Both the position numbers and the translations under genes were made by a program. Source: Natronospirales bacterium (GTDB lineage: Bacteria; Pseudomonadota; Gammaproteobacteria; Natronospirales; JAIVGZ01). From it: a stretch of 39,905 bases of DNA. Shown here piece after piece: positions 8,341 to 17,683 of this stretch. Positions within the stretch are counted from its first letter, which is position 1. Every line of letters begins with the position of its first letter. The notes under the pieces were generated by a model, which saw nothing but the letters and a program-made list of their open reading frames with translations, was not told where the DNA came from and did not search any database. The stretch covers positions 21,287 through 61,191 of the forward strand of contig JAIVGZ010000006.1 of assembly GCA_020201335.1 (NCBI GenBank). The letters run 5' to 3'.

Positions 8341-9380
8341 GACGGAGACAAGCATAATAGAACCCGTCCATGCCGTCCTGCCCCGGCAGGACTTGTCGCC
8401 CACGCAGGGTCGGATGGCCCCATTCGGCGGCGAACGGGGTGGCCGAGGCACCGGGCTGCGCGGCGATGAATGCGTCGACAGCCGCGTCGTTCTCGGCGGC
8501 CAGCACCGAGCAGGTCGCATAGACGAGCACGCCGCCCGGCGCGAGCAACGGCCACAGCGCTGCGAGCAGCTCCCGCTGCAGTTCCGCCAGCGCCGGGATA
8601 TCGCTTTCCCGGCGCAGCAGCCGGATATCGGGGTGGCGCCGAATCACGCCGGTCGCTGAGCATGGCGCGTCCAGCAAGATGCGGTCGAATGGCTTGCCAT
8701 CCCACCACGCGCCCGGCGTAGCGGCATCGCCGTGAACGACCGTTGCAGCTAGGCGCAGCCGCGCGAGGTTCTCGTGCACGCGCGTGAGACGCCGCGCATC
8801 GCGCTCGACCGCAACGAGCGTGAGGTCCGGCGTCCGCTCAAGCAGGTGGCAAGCCTTTCCGCCCGGCGCTGCGCAAGCGTCGAGCACGCGCATGCCGGGT
8901 GCCGCGTCCACAAGGTCAGCCGCCAATTGGGCGGATGCGTCCTGCACCGAGACGCGTCCATCAGCAAAACCCGGCAGCACATCCACACCGACCGACTCGT
9001 CGAGCACGATGCCGTCACGCGCGTGCGGCGCGGGCATCGCAGCAATTCCCGCCGCGGTGAGTTCGGTGAGGTAAGCGTCGCGCTCGCGCGCGCGCAGCGT
9101 CATCGGCGCCGGTGAGTTGTTTGCGACGGTGATTGCTTCCCAGTCGGCCGGCCAATCCGCGCGCAGTGCGTCGAGGGCGGTGGTCCAATAACGCGTCCAG
9201 CATCGCGTCAAGGCGCAGCCGCCACCGCACGGTGCCGTAGGCAAGCTCCTGCGCCAACCCGCGGTCGCGCGGCGGCAGTCCGTTTAGCAGCGGCGGTAAT
9301 GCTTCAGCGAGGGAACGACCGCCGGCAACCGCCGCGACCGCATCCGCGGCACGCCGGCGCGACGCAGCGCCGTCAGACAA
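8324..9380 (-). pseudogene. rsmB: 16S rRNA m5C967 methyltransferase, internally deleted and frameshifted
   Basis: RsmB methylates C967 of 16S rRNA. The N-terminal half of the NusB-like domain is readable from TTG 9380 (LSDGAASRRRAADAVAAV) to about 9190 (LRLDAMLDALLD). The methyltransferase part is readable in another frame from about 9180 (TALDALRADWPADWEAI) to the stop at 8324. It contains the SAM site DACAAPGGKACHLLE and both cysteine motifs, DAPCSATGVIRRHPDI and YATCSV. Compared with E. coli RsmB, about 80 residues between these parts are missing and the frame changes at the join near 9180-9190. TTG 9380 overlaps the fmt stop by 8 bases, as expected in this operon. The gene is either broken or damaged by an assembly error; the catalytic domain itself looks unharmed. 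Confidence 0.85.
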
Positions 9381-10311
9381 ACCGCAGGCCCTGCATCGGG
9401 CGTTGGGCGGCAAACGCGTGCGCGGGGATCCGGCGTCCGCCGGGGAGTTGGAGTTCCTGAATTAAGAGTGCGCCTTGCCCAGTGGCGGTCAGCAACCCGT
9501 CCGTGCCGGTGGAGAGGATGGTGCCGGGTTTAGAAGAATCGCGGTGCGGAGCCGTCGAAGCTGCTTTCCAGATTCGGATGACGGTTTCGCCGAGCTTCGT
9601 TTGCGCGACCGGCCATGGGTTGAACGCGCGCACCTGGCGCGCGAGTTCCTCGGCCGGGCGCGACCAGTCAATCCACGCTTCCGGTTTTTCGAGTTTGCGC
9701 GCGTAGGTCACACCGGCGTCGGGCTGCGGCGTCTCGCGTAGCGTGCCAGCGGCAAGGGACTCCAGCGCTTCAATCAATGCTGCGGCGCCCAGCACCGCGA
9801 GACGGTCGTGCAGCGTTCCGGCGGTTTCGTCGCCGCTGATCGGCGTGTGGCGCACCAATACGACCGGGCCGGTGTCGAGGCCAGCGTCCATGCGCATCAC
9901 CGACACGCCGGTCTCCGCGTCGCCGGCGAGCACCGCGCGTTGGATCGGCGCAGCGCCGCGCCAGCGCGGCAGAACCGACGCGTGTACGTTGAAACATCCA
10001 AGCGACGGGATTGAAAGCACATTGCGCGGCAGGATTTGACCGTACGCGATCACGATCAAAAGGTCGGGGGCGAGCGCGCCGAATTGCGCGACCGTATCGG
10101 ACGCCTTCAGCGATTCCGGTTGGTGGACTGGCAGCCCAGCTTCGAGCGCGCGCTGCTTGACCGGGCTCGCCTGCAACTTGCGCCCGCGGCCGGCTCTGCG
10201 ATCGGGCTGGGTATAGACGGCGACGGGTTTGGCGCCGTGTGCGAGCAATGCGTCGAGCGACGGGACCGCGAAGTCCGGGGTGCCCGCGAAAACGATACGC
10301 CAGGGAGGCAG
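9373..10311 (-). CDS. fmt: Methionyl-tRNA formyltransferase, start codon unclear
   Basis: Formylates Met-tRNAi for translation initiation. The conserved N-terminus RIVFAGTPDFAVPSL is read from about 10299, followed by TQPDRRAGRGRKL, the catalytic region CFNVHASVLPRWRGAAPIQR and D-x-GLDTG (MRMDAGLDTG), and the C-terminal tRNA-binding domain with AFNPWPVAQTKL. Only the very start is a problem: between the def stop (10317-10319) and the conserved block the frame has no ATG, GTG or TTG. CTG 10311 is given as a nominal start, and TTG 10248 would cut off essential residues. Near 9537-9552 the sequence matches about 15 bases of the local palindromic repeat (residues TAPHRDS), possibly a decayed insertion. 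Stop overlaps the rsmB start. Confidence 0.88.
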   Translation of the reverse strand: MPPWRIVFAGTPDFAVPSLDALLAHGAKPVAVYTQPDRRAGRGRKLQASPVKQRALEAGLPVHQPESLKASDTVAQFGALAPDLLIVIAYGQILPRNVLSIPSLGCFNVHASVLPRWRGAAPIQRAVLAGDAETGVSVMRMDAGLDTGPVVLVRHTPISGDETAGTLHDRLAVLGAAALIEALESLAAGTLRETPQPDAGVTYARKLEKPEAWIDWSRPAEELARQVRAFNPWPVAQTKLGETVIRIWKAASTAPHRDSSKPGTILSTGTDGLLTATGQGALLIQELQLPGGRRIPAHAFAAQRPMQGLRFV

Positions 10312-10316
10312 CAGCG

Positions 10317-10859
10317 CTAGATGACCGGCGCGCGCTGGCGCGCACCCGTGTCGGAAACCGGCGCCTGGCGCTGGGCCTTCTCGAGGCGCTTGCGGATACG
10401 CGAACGCTTGAGCTCCGACAGGTAGTCGACGAACAGCTTGCCGTTCAGGTGATCAATCTCGTGCTGAACACAGACCGCGAACAGTGCGTCTGCCTCAAAC
10501 TCGAGCGGCTTGCCGTCGCGGTCAAGCGCGCGGACTTTCACGTGCTCCAGCCGCTTCACGGGCTCGAAGTAACCCGGGACTGACAGGCAGCCCTCCTCGA
10601 CCTCGGTCTCGCCGTCACCGGACAATATCTCGGGGTTGATGAAGATCTGTGGCGCGTCGCCATTCTCGGACAGGTCCATGACGACCACGCGCTCCCTGAC
10701 GCCGACCTGCGTCGCCGCCAGCCCGATGCCCTTGGCGTCGTACATCGTCTCGATCATGTCGTCGGCGAGCTGGCGAATACGGTCGTCGACCACGGCGACG
10801 GGCTGCGCCTTCTCGCGCAGCCTCGGGTCGGGATAATGGAGTATGTCTAGGACGGCCAT
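10317..10859 (-). CDS. def: Peptide deformylase
   Basis: Removes the N-formyl group from nascent proteins and pairs functionally with fmt next to it. The product is 180 residues with all three metal-site motifs: [10 protein letters not shown] (motif 1), EEGCLSVPG (motif 2, Cys ligand) and [12 protein letters not shown] (motif 3, HExxH). ATG 10859 ([16 protein letters not shown]) matches the family start; the frame is open ten codons further upstream. The C-terminal tail ([18 protein letters not shown]) is longer than the E. coli enzyme and poorly conserved. It is the first gene of the leftward run, with a likely promoter just upstream. Confidence 0.96.
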   Translation of the reverse strand: MAVLDILHYPDPRLREKAQPVAVVDDRIRQLADDMIETMYDAKGIGLAATQVGVRERVVVMDLSENGDAPQIFINPEILSGDGETEVEEGCLSVPGYFEPVKRLEHVKVRALDRDGKPLEFEADALFAVCVQHEIDHLNGKLFVDYLSELKRSRIRKRLEKAQRQAPVSDTGARQRAPVI

Positions 10860-10887
10860 ATAAAGTACTTGTGCTACAGTTGCGCGC

Positions 10888-10893
10888 ATTATA
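10888..10893 (-). promoter_or_regulatory. Probable -10 element for the def operon
   Basis: The minus strand reads TATAAT at 10893-10888, in the 65-base gap between the divergent def and LysM genes. This would place transcription start about 20 bases upstream of the def ATG. I see no clear -35 element at the standard distance. On the plus strand the same AT-rich patch (with TTGTGC at 10869-10874) could serve the LysM gene. Confidence 0.45.
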
Positions 10894-10924
10894 TCAATAA
10901 GCGCGAACCCGGCGAGGCCAGCTG

Positions 10925-12022
10925 ATGAACGCTCAAGAATCCGTTACAACTTCTTCATACGGGCTTTGTGCCGCGTTGCTCGCGGCGCTGCTGGCGGCCG
11001 CCCCGGTGGCCGCGCAAACCACTGAAACCCGCACGAGCGGAACGGTCCTGCGTGAAGGGGTGCCCGAGACCTATGTCGTCCAGCGCGGCGACACGCTTTG
11101 GGACATCTCGGCCCGCTTCCTCCGCGACCCGTGGCTGTGGCCCGACATCTGGACCGTAAACCCCGACATCGCAAACCCGCACCTGATCTATCCGGGCGAC
11201 ATCATCCGGCTGGTGTGGGTAGATGGCCAGCCGCGGCTCGTGCTGGAGCGCGACCACGGCGAAGGCCGCCTGCAGCCACGCATCCGCGAGACGGACACCG
11301 CCGAGGCGATTCATGTAATTCCGCTGGAGGCCATCCGGCCGTTCCTGTCGCGCCCGCAGTTCGTAGGTCGGAGCGAGCTCGACGATGCGCCGTACCTGCT
11401 TCGCGCCGTCGACGGTCGACTGATGTCCGGAGAGGCGCACCGCGTATACGCGCGCGGCTTCCGTGAGTCCGGCGACAACCTCAACCTCGACTGGACGGTC
11501 GTGCGTAAGGGCCAGTCGCTAATCGACCCGGAGACCGGCGATGTGCTGGGCTACGAGGCCGAGTACGTCGCTGAAGCGCAAATCGACCGGCTCGGCGACC
11601 CGGCTACCGTGATGCTGATTTCGTCACAACGCGAAGCGCGTGCCGGCGACCGGCTGCTAGACCTGACCGGGACCGGTCTCGAAGCGGGGCTACAGCCGCG
11701 CGCACCGAACAGCGAGATCGACGGCCACATCGTCGCGCGGCTCGGCGGCGGCATTCAGATTGCGCAATACCATTCGGTCGCCATTAACCGCGGCTCCGAG
11801 CACGGGCTCGAACCCGGTATGGTGCTTTCGATCTGGCGGGCCGGCGAAGAAATCCGGGACCCGCACGCGCGCCGCGGCTGGTTCCGCGGGCGCAAGGTAC
11901 AGCTGCCCGATGAACGCGCAGGCGAGCTGCTGATCTACCGCACCTGGGGACAGATCAGTTACGCGCTGGTGATGCGCTCGACACGGGACATGGACGTCGG
12001 GGATATCGTTCGCAACCCTTGA
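10925..12022 (+). CDS. Exported LysM-domain protein
   Basis: A 365-residue envelope protein. A signal peptide ([19 protein letters not shown]) is followed by one LysM peptidoglycan-binding domain at about residues 42-90 ([20 protein letters not shown] through [11 protein letters not shown]). The rest is a long conserved beta-rich region with no recognisable enzyme motif. Proteins of this layout are regularly found between def and dprA in gammaproteobacteria. It may bind cell-wall glycan and act in envelope maintenance, but no activity is established. It is divergent from def, and dprA follows 10 bases downstream, suggesting one transcript. Confidence 0.85.
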   Translation: MNAQESVTTSSYGLCAALLAALLAAAPVAAQTTETRTSGTVLREGVPETYVVQRGDTLWDISARFLRDPWLWPDIWTVNPDIANPHLIYPGDIIRLVWVDGQPRLVLERDHGEGRLQPRIRETDTAEAIHVIPLEAIRPFLSRPQFVGRSELDDAPYLLRAVDGRLMSGEAHRVYARGFRESGDNLNLDWTVVRKGQSLIDPETGDVLGYEAEYVAEAQIDRLGDPATVMLISSQREARAGDRLLDLTGTGLEAGLQPRAPNSEIDGHIVARLGGGIQIAQYHSVAINRGSEHGLEPGMVLSIWRAGEEIRDPHARRGWFRGRKVQLPDERAGELLIYRTWGQISYALVMRSTRDMDVGDIVRNP

Positions 12023-12032
12023 TAATGGTCTG

Positions 12033-13037
12033 ATGACCGACCTCAACTGGTGGTGTGCGCTGATTCGCACACCCGACCTCGGCGCGGTATCCGCGCGCGC
12101 GCTGGTTGACCGCTACGGCGGCCCGCGCGAGGCGTTCGCTGCACGCGAAACGAAACTCCCTGAACCTGATTGGCACGCAGTCGAGCGCGACCTTGAGTGG
12201 CTTGCGCGGCCGAGCCACCATTTGGTCACACAGCTCGACCCGCGCTATCCGCCGCTCGCCATCGTCGGTTCGCGCAACCCGACAACTGCCGGTGTCGAGA
12301 ATGCCGATGCGTTCGCCGCGCACCTGGCCGCTTGCGGGCTCGTCATCGTCAGTGGCCTCGCGCTCGGCATAGACGCCGCTGCACATCGCGGCGCGCTGCG
12401 AGGGGGCCGCACCGTTGCAGTGTGCGGTACCGGCCTCGATGAGGTTTATCCCGCGCGCCACAAGCGTCTCGCGTCGGAGATCGCCGCCAGCGGCGCGCTC
12501 GTATCCGAGTTCCCGACCGGTTGCGGACCGCAGGTCGAGAACTTCCCGCGGCGCAACCGTATAATCAGCGGCCTCGCGGCCGGCACGCTCGTAGTCGAAG
12601 CCGCAATCCGCAGCGGTTCGCTGATCACCGCGCGCCTCGCTGCCGAACAGGGGCGCGAAGTGTTCGCGATACCTGGCTCGATACACAACCCGCTCGCGAA
12701 AGGCTGCCACCAAGTGATTCGCCAGGGTGCGAAGCTGGTGGACAGTGCGGACCACATATTGGAAGAGCTTGGTGCGTTGTTGGGTTTCAATGAATCGCGG
12801 CCAGAGGGCCGCTCCCACATTCACGGACAAACCGGTAGTGCGGACGCAGCGCTTGATAATGAGTATGAAAAATTGCTCGACAGCATGGAAGAAACTCCAC
12901 TTTCCATCGACAAGCTGGTGTCGCGCTCTGGATTGACGCCTGATATGGTTTCATCCATGCTCCTGATTATGGAGCTCCGCGGCATCGTGGAATCCGCGCC
13001 GGGCGGCGGTTACGCCAGGCGCCCAAAGAGGACTTGA
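12033..13037 (+). CDS. dprA: DNA processing protein DprA, with internal gap and repeat insertion
   Basis: DprA protects incoming single-stranded DNA and loads RecA during transformation. The Rossmann-like core is clear: IVGSRNPTTAG, SGLALGIDAAAHRGAL, VAVCGTGLDEVYPARH, FPRRNRIISGLA and AIPGSIHNPLAKGCHQVIRQ, then a C-terminal winged-helix part (LSIDKLVSRSGLTPDMVSSML). Two oddities. First, YPPL runs straight into AIVGSR at about 12255-12260, whereas family members have roughly 25 residues between them (a ...DPP-ALFVRGD... segment); the loss is in frame. Second, residues NESRPEGRSHI (12792-12823) are encoded by a palindromic repeat copy in the linker before the winged-helix domain. The frame is open throughout. 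Whether the protein works without the missing segment is doubtful. Confidence 0.9.
   Translation: MTDLNWWCALIRTPDLGAVSARALVDRYGGPREAFAARETKLPEPDWHAVERDLEWLARPSHHLVTQLDPRYPPLAIVGSRNPTTAGVENADAFAAHLAACGLVIVSGLALGIDAAAHRGALRGGRTVAVCGTGLDEVYPARHKRLASEIAASGALVSEFPTGCGPQVENFPRRNRIISGLAAGTLVVEAAIRSGSLITARLAAEQGREVFAIPGSIHNPLAKGCHQVIRQGAKLVDSADHILEELGALLGFNESRPEGRSHIHGQTGSADAALDNEYEKLLDSMEETPLSIDKLVSRSGLTPDMVSSMLLIMELRGIVESAPGGGYARRPKRT
12794..12821 (-). repeat. Palindromic repeat (GCGGCC arms) inside dprA
   Basis: On the minus strand this reads AATGTGGGAGCGGCCCTCTG followed by GCCGCGAT, the same as the intergenic copy at 32433-32460. The stem is GCGGCC/GGCCGC with a CTCT loop. It lies in frame in the interdomain linker of dprA. 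Confidence 0.88.
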
Positions 13038-13038
13038 G

Positions 13039-13512
13039 ATGAAAGAGAATGTGCTCGATGTCCTGATGTACCTGTTTGAGAATTACATGGACGACGAGAC
13101 GGAGATGCACCCCAACCGCGAATCGCTGCAGGTTGAATTGCAGGAAGCGGGCTTCCGCCGTAACGAAATCACCAAGGCTTTTGCATGGCTCGAGGGCCTC
13201 GCCGCTGACCAAGAGGCCGGCGTCTCGCCGCCTGCCGCTCGCTCAATGCGGGTGTTCAGCGACGAGGAGCGGGTCCGGCTCGATGTCGAGGCACGCGGTT
13301 TTCTCGTATACCTCGAAAACGCCGGCTTGCTGAATGCCCACCAGCGTGAGCACGTCCTGGACCGCCTGATGGCGCTCGAGTCCGACGACATCGACCTGGA
13401 CCAGGTCAAATGGGTCGTGCTGATGGTGATGTTTAACCAGCCAGGCGAGGAGACGCCCCAGCCTTGGATGGAGGACTTGTTCTTCGAGGAAAGGTCCGGC
13501 GAGTTTCACTGA
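13039..13512 (+). CDS. smg: Smg family protein (DUF494)
   Basis: A 157-residue acidic cytoplasmic protein of the Smg/DUF494 family, conserved between dprA and topA in gammaproteobacteria. It begins MKENVLDVLMYLFENYMDDE and contains the family stretch ELQEAGFRRNEITKAFAWLEGL and the C-terminal IDLDQVKWVVLMVMFNQPGEE. Molecular function is not established. Its ATG lies one base after the dprA stop, so the two genes are likely coupled, and topA begins 29 bases further on. Confidence 0.93.
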   Translation: MKENVLDVLMYLFENYMDDETEMHPNRESLQVELQEAGFRRNEITKAFAWLEGLAADQEAGVSPPAARSMRVFSDEERVRLDVEARGFLVYLENAGLLNAHQREHVLDRLMALESDDIDLDQVKWVVLMVMFNQPGEETPQPWMEDLFFEERSGEFH

Positions 13513-13541
13513 ACCCCCCCTTCGCGGTACCCTGCGGCGGC

Positions 13542-15929
13542 ATGAGCGCCAAGAACCTAGTAATAGTTGAGTCCCCGGCGAAAGCCAAGACGATCGAAAA
13601 GTACCTCGGAAAGGACTTTGCGGTGCTGGCGTCGTATGGCCACGTACGCGACCTGGTCCCGAAGGAAGGCGCAGTCGACCCCGATAACGGCTTTGCGATG
13701 CGCTACGAAGTAACGGAGAAGAGCGAGAAGCACGTCAACGCGATCTCGCGCGCACTCAAAAAGGCCGAGGCGCTCTACCTTGCGACTGACCCGGACCGCG
13801 AAGGCGAGGCGATTTCGTGGCACCTGCACGAGTTGCTGAAAGAAGACAAGAAGGCGCTCGAAGGCAAAGCGGTATACCGGGTCGTATTCCACGAAATCAC
13901 GAAGAACGCGGTCAACGAGGCAATCGCGAACCCGCGCACGTTGTCCGCCGACCTGATCGATGCGCAGCAGGCCCGGCGCGCACTCGATTACCTCGTTGGC
14001 TTCAACCTGTCGCCGCTCCTTTGGAAGAAAATCCGCCCGGGCCTGTCTGCCGGCCGAGTGCAGAGCCCCGCGTTGCGCATGATCTGCGAACGCGAAGACG
14101 AAATTGACGCGTTCCGCACGCAGGAATACTGGACGATTGAGGCGGAATCCACGAAGGATGGGCAGCCGGTGCCGGCGAAGCTCGCCGAACTGGACGGCAA
14201 GAAACTCGGGCAATTCGACATCGGCGACGAAAAGCGCGCGCACGAAGTGCGCCAGAAGCTGCTCGCGGCTGCGGGCCGCACGCTCACCGTCAGCAAGGTC
14301 GAGAAAAAGGAGCGCAAGCGAAATCCGGCGGCGCCCTTCACCACCTCGACGCTGCAGCAGGAGGCGTCGCGCAAGCTCGGTTTCGGTGCACAGCGCACCA
14401 TGCGCGCCGCGCAGCAACTGTACGAAAACGGTCTGATTACCTACATGCGCACCGACTCGGTGACGCTCGCGCGGGAAGCGGTCGCCGACATCCGCGATAC
14501 TATTCGCAAGCGGTATGGCGAGAAGTCGCTGCCCAGTAGCCCGCGCATGTACAAGACGAAGGCGAAGAATGCGCAGGAAGCGCATGAAGCGATCCGCCCA
14601 ACCTCAGCCGGCCAGGCGCCCGATACGCTAACCCGCCTCGCGCCGGACCCAGCACGGCTGTACGACCTGATTTGGAAACGGACAATCGCGTGCCAGATGG
14701 TGCCGGCGATCTTCGACACGGTCTCCGTTGACCTCGCGTGCGGCACCGGCAACCGCTTCCGCTCCAGCGGCTCGACGCTTGTCGAGCCCGGCTTCATCGC
14801 CGTTTATATCGAGGGCGTCGACGACGCGAACGATGACGAAGCCGAGCGCAGCCTGCCGCCGCTCGAGCAAGGCGACACCTTGACGCTGGTCGACATCAAG
14901 CCGGAACAGCATTTCACGCAGCCGCCGCCCCGCTACTCCGAGGCGAGCCTCGTCAAGACGCTCGAGGAATACGGTATTGGGCGGCCATCGACTTACGCGA
15001 GCATCATCTCGACGCTGCAGCAGCGCGACTACGTCGAGATGGACAAGCGCCGCTTCATCCCGACCGACATCGGCCGGATGGTCAACCGCTTCCTGACGCA
15101 GCACTTCGCGCAGTACGTCGATTACGACTTCACCGCGCGCCTCGAGGACGAGCTCGATGCGGTCGCACGCGGCGAGCAGGAGTGGGTCCCCGTAATGGAG
15201 GGGTTCTGGACCCGCTTCAAGGAACTCGTCGATTTCAAGGAAGAGAACGTCAGCCGCGACGAGGTGCAGCAGGCGCGTGAGATTGGCACGGACCCGGAGA
15301 GCGGCAAGCCGATGACCGTGCGGATGGGCCGCTTCGGGCCGTTCGTGCAGATAGGCACGCGCGACGACGACGAGAAGCCGCGTTTTGCCGGGCTACGGCC
15401 CGGCCAGAAGATGGACCAGATTACCTTCGACGAGGCAATGAAGCTGTTCGAGCTGCCACGTGAAATCGGCGAAACGCCTGAGGGCGAGCCGCTCCTGATC
15501 GGCATCGGCCGCTTCGGCCCGTTCGTCAAATACGGCAGCAAGTACGCGTCCATCAAGGAAGACGACCCGTACGAAATCTCTCGCGAGCGCGCGCTGGAAA
15601 TCGTCGCCGAAAAGAAACTCGCCGATGCGAACCGGCTGATTCGCGAATGGCCGGACGAAGGCATACAGGTGTTGAACGGGCGCTACGGCCCGTACATCAC
15701 CGACAAGGAACGCAACGCGCGGATCCCGAAGGACACCGAGCCGACTTCGTTGACGCTCGAGCAATGCAAGGAGCTGCTCTCGAAGGCACCGCTGCGGCGC
15801 GGCCGTGGCAAGAAGAAGGCCGTGGCGAAGAAGAAGGTTGCCAAGAAGAAGCCGGCCGCAAAAAAGAAGAAAAAGGCCGCGGCGAAGCGCAAGGCATCCA
15901 AGAAAAAGTCCTCTCCTAAGAAGGATTGA
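13542..15929 (+). CDS. topA: DNA topoisomerase I
   Basis: Type IA topoisomerase that relaxes negative supercoils, 795 residues. The TOPRIM domain is at the N-terminus (LVIVESPAKAKTIEKYLG, then ATDPDREGEAISWHL). SAGRVQSPALRMICERE and the catalytic Tyr301 in GLITYMRTDSVTLA follow. The C-terminal region carries three GRFGPF/GRYGP-type repeats (MGRFGPFVQIG, IGRFGPFVKYG, NGRYGPYITD) instead of tetracysteine zinc fingers, as in Xanthomonas-type enzymes. The last 45 residues are a strongly basic lysine tail (RGRGKKKAVAKKKVAKKK...), expected to bind DNA nonspecifically. ATG 13542 (MSAKNLVIV) fits the family; the open frame upstream overlaps smg and is not used. Confidence 0.97.
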   Translation: MSAKNLVIVESPAKAKTIEKYLGKDFAVLASYGHVRDLVPKEGAVDPDNGFAMRYEVTEKSEKHVNAISRALKKAEALYLATDPDREGEAISWHLHELLKEDKKALEGKAVYRVVFHEITKNAVNEAIANPRTLSADLIDAQQARRALDYLVGFNLSPLLWKKIRPGLSAGRVQSPALRMICEREDEIDAFRTQEYWTIEAESTKDGQPVPAKLAELDGKKLGQFDIGDEKRAHEVRQKLLAAAGRTLTVSKVEKKERKRNPAAPFTTSTLQQEASRKLGFGAQRTMRAAQQLYENGLITYMRTDSVTLAREAVADIRDTIRKRYGEKSLPSSPRMYKTKAKNAQEAHEAIRPTSAGQAPDTLTRLAPDPARLYDLIWKRTIACQMVPAIFDTVSVDLACGTGNRFRSSGSTLVEPGFIAVYIEGVDDANDDEAERSLPPLEQGDTLTLVDIKPEQHFTQPPPRYSEASLVKTLEEYGIGRPSTYASIISTLQQRDYVEMDKRRFIPTDIGRMVNRFLTQHFAQYVDYDFTARLEDELDAVARGEQEWVPVMEGFWTRFKELVDFKEENVSRDEVQQAREIGTDPESGKPMTVRMGRFGPFVQIGTRDDDEKPRFAGLRPGQKMDQITFDEAMKLFELPREIGETPEGEPLLIGIGRFGPFVKYGSKYASIKEDDPYEISRERALEIVAEKKLADANRLIREWPDEGIQVLNGRYGPYITDKERNARIPKDTEPTSLTLEQCKELLSKAPLRRGRGKKKAVAKKKVAKKKPAAKKKKKAAAKRKASKKKSSPKKD

Positions 15930-15931
15930 CG

Positions 15932-17197
<1,266 letters not shown>

Positions 17198-17198
17198 A

Positions 17199-17212
17199 TG
17201 CAGGAGCGGTGC
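17199..17212 (+). promoter_or_regulatory. Ribosome binding site formed by half a palindromic repeat
   Basis: TGCAGGAGCGGTGC (17199-17212) matches the left half of the repeat (TGTAGGAGCGGTGC) at 13 of 14 bases. Its AGGAG (17202-17206) lies 6 bases from ATG 17213, so the repeat half appears to act as the Shine-Dalgarno of the VOC gene. Confidence 0.5.
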
Positions 17213-17635
17213 ATGACACAGGTCCCTTTCCACCTCGCCTTCCCCGTCGATGACCTTGAGCGCGCACGCGCGTTCTACCACGGGTTGCTTGGGTGCCCGG
17301 TCGGGCGCGAGTCCAGCATGTGGCTCGATTTCGATTTCTTAGGCCACCAGATCACTGCGCACCTCAGCGACGAAGCGACGAAGGTACTGACGAACAAGGT
17401 GGATACCGATGATGTGCCTGTGCGGCACTTTGGCGCAGTGTTACCGATGGCGGAATGGGAGAAACTCGCACAGCGGCTGCGCGACGCCGGTACTCGCTTC
17501 CTGATTGAGCCGCATGTGCGGTTCAAGGGCGAGGTCGGCGAGCAAGCAACGATGTTCGTGAAAGACCCGGCGGGTAATGCGCTGGAGTTTAAGGCGTTTG
17601 CGGATTCGTCGAGGCTATTTGCGAGATCAGACTGA
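17213..17635 (+). CDS. VOC (glyoxalase/dioxygenase fold) family protein
   Basis: A 140-residue protein with the paired beta-alpha-beta-beta-beta units of the vicinal oxygen chelate superfamily: [20 protein letters not shown] at the N-terminus (first metal His), [30 protein letters not shown] in the second half, and the closing [12 protein letters not shown] (metal Glu). Such proteins include glyoxalases, dioxygenases and resistance proteins; the substrate cannot be told from sequence. ATG 17213 is preferred over 17198 because it has an AGGAG at the right distance. The stop TGA 17633-17635 runs straight into a palindromic repeat. Confidence 0.85.
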   Translation: MTQVPFHLAFPVDDLERARAFYHGLLGCPVGRESSMWLDFDFLGHQITAHLSDEATKVLTNKVDTDDVPVRHFGAVLPMAEWEKLAQRLRDAGTRFLIEPHVRFKGEVGEQATMFVKDPAGNALEFKAFADSSRLFARSD

Positions 17636-17683
17636 TCGCGGTGCGGAGGGCCGCTCCCACACTGCAGCACCGCTCCCACATTT
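17635..17683 (-). repeat. Mixed palindromic repeat plus extra half-copy
   Basis: The unit 17635-17661 combines a GCGGTGC-type arm (ATCGCGGTGCGGAG) with a GGCCGC-type arm (GGCCGCTCCCACA), so its stem is imperfect. A second right half (GCACCGCTCCCACATT) follows to about 17681. It fills the 46-base gap between the convergent VOC and kinase genes and touches both stop codons; it may work as a bidirectional hairpin. Confidence 0.75.

Noticed and set aside
14400-14460. Missing residues before the catalytic tyrosine of TopA
   Set aside because: E. coli TopA has the same short spacing (RLYEAGYITYMRTDS), so no deletion is needed here.
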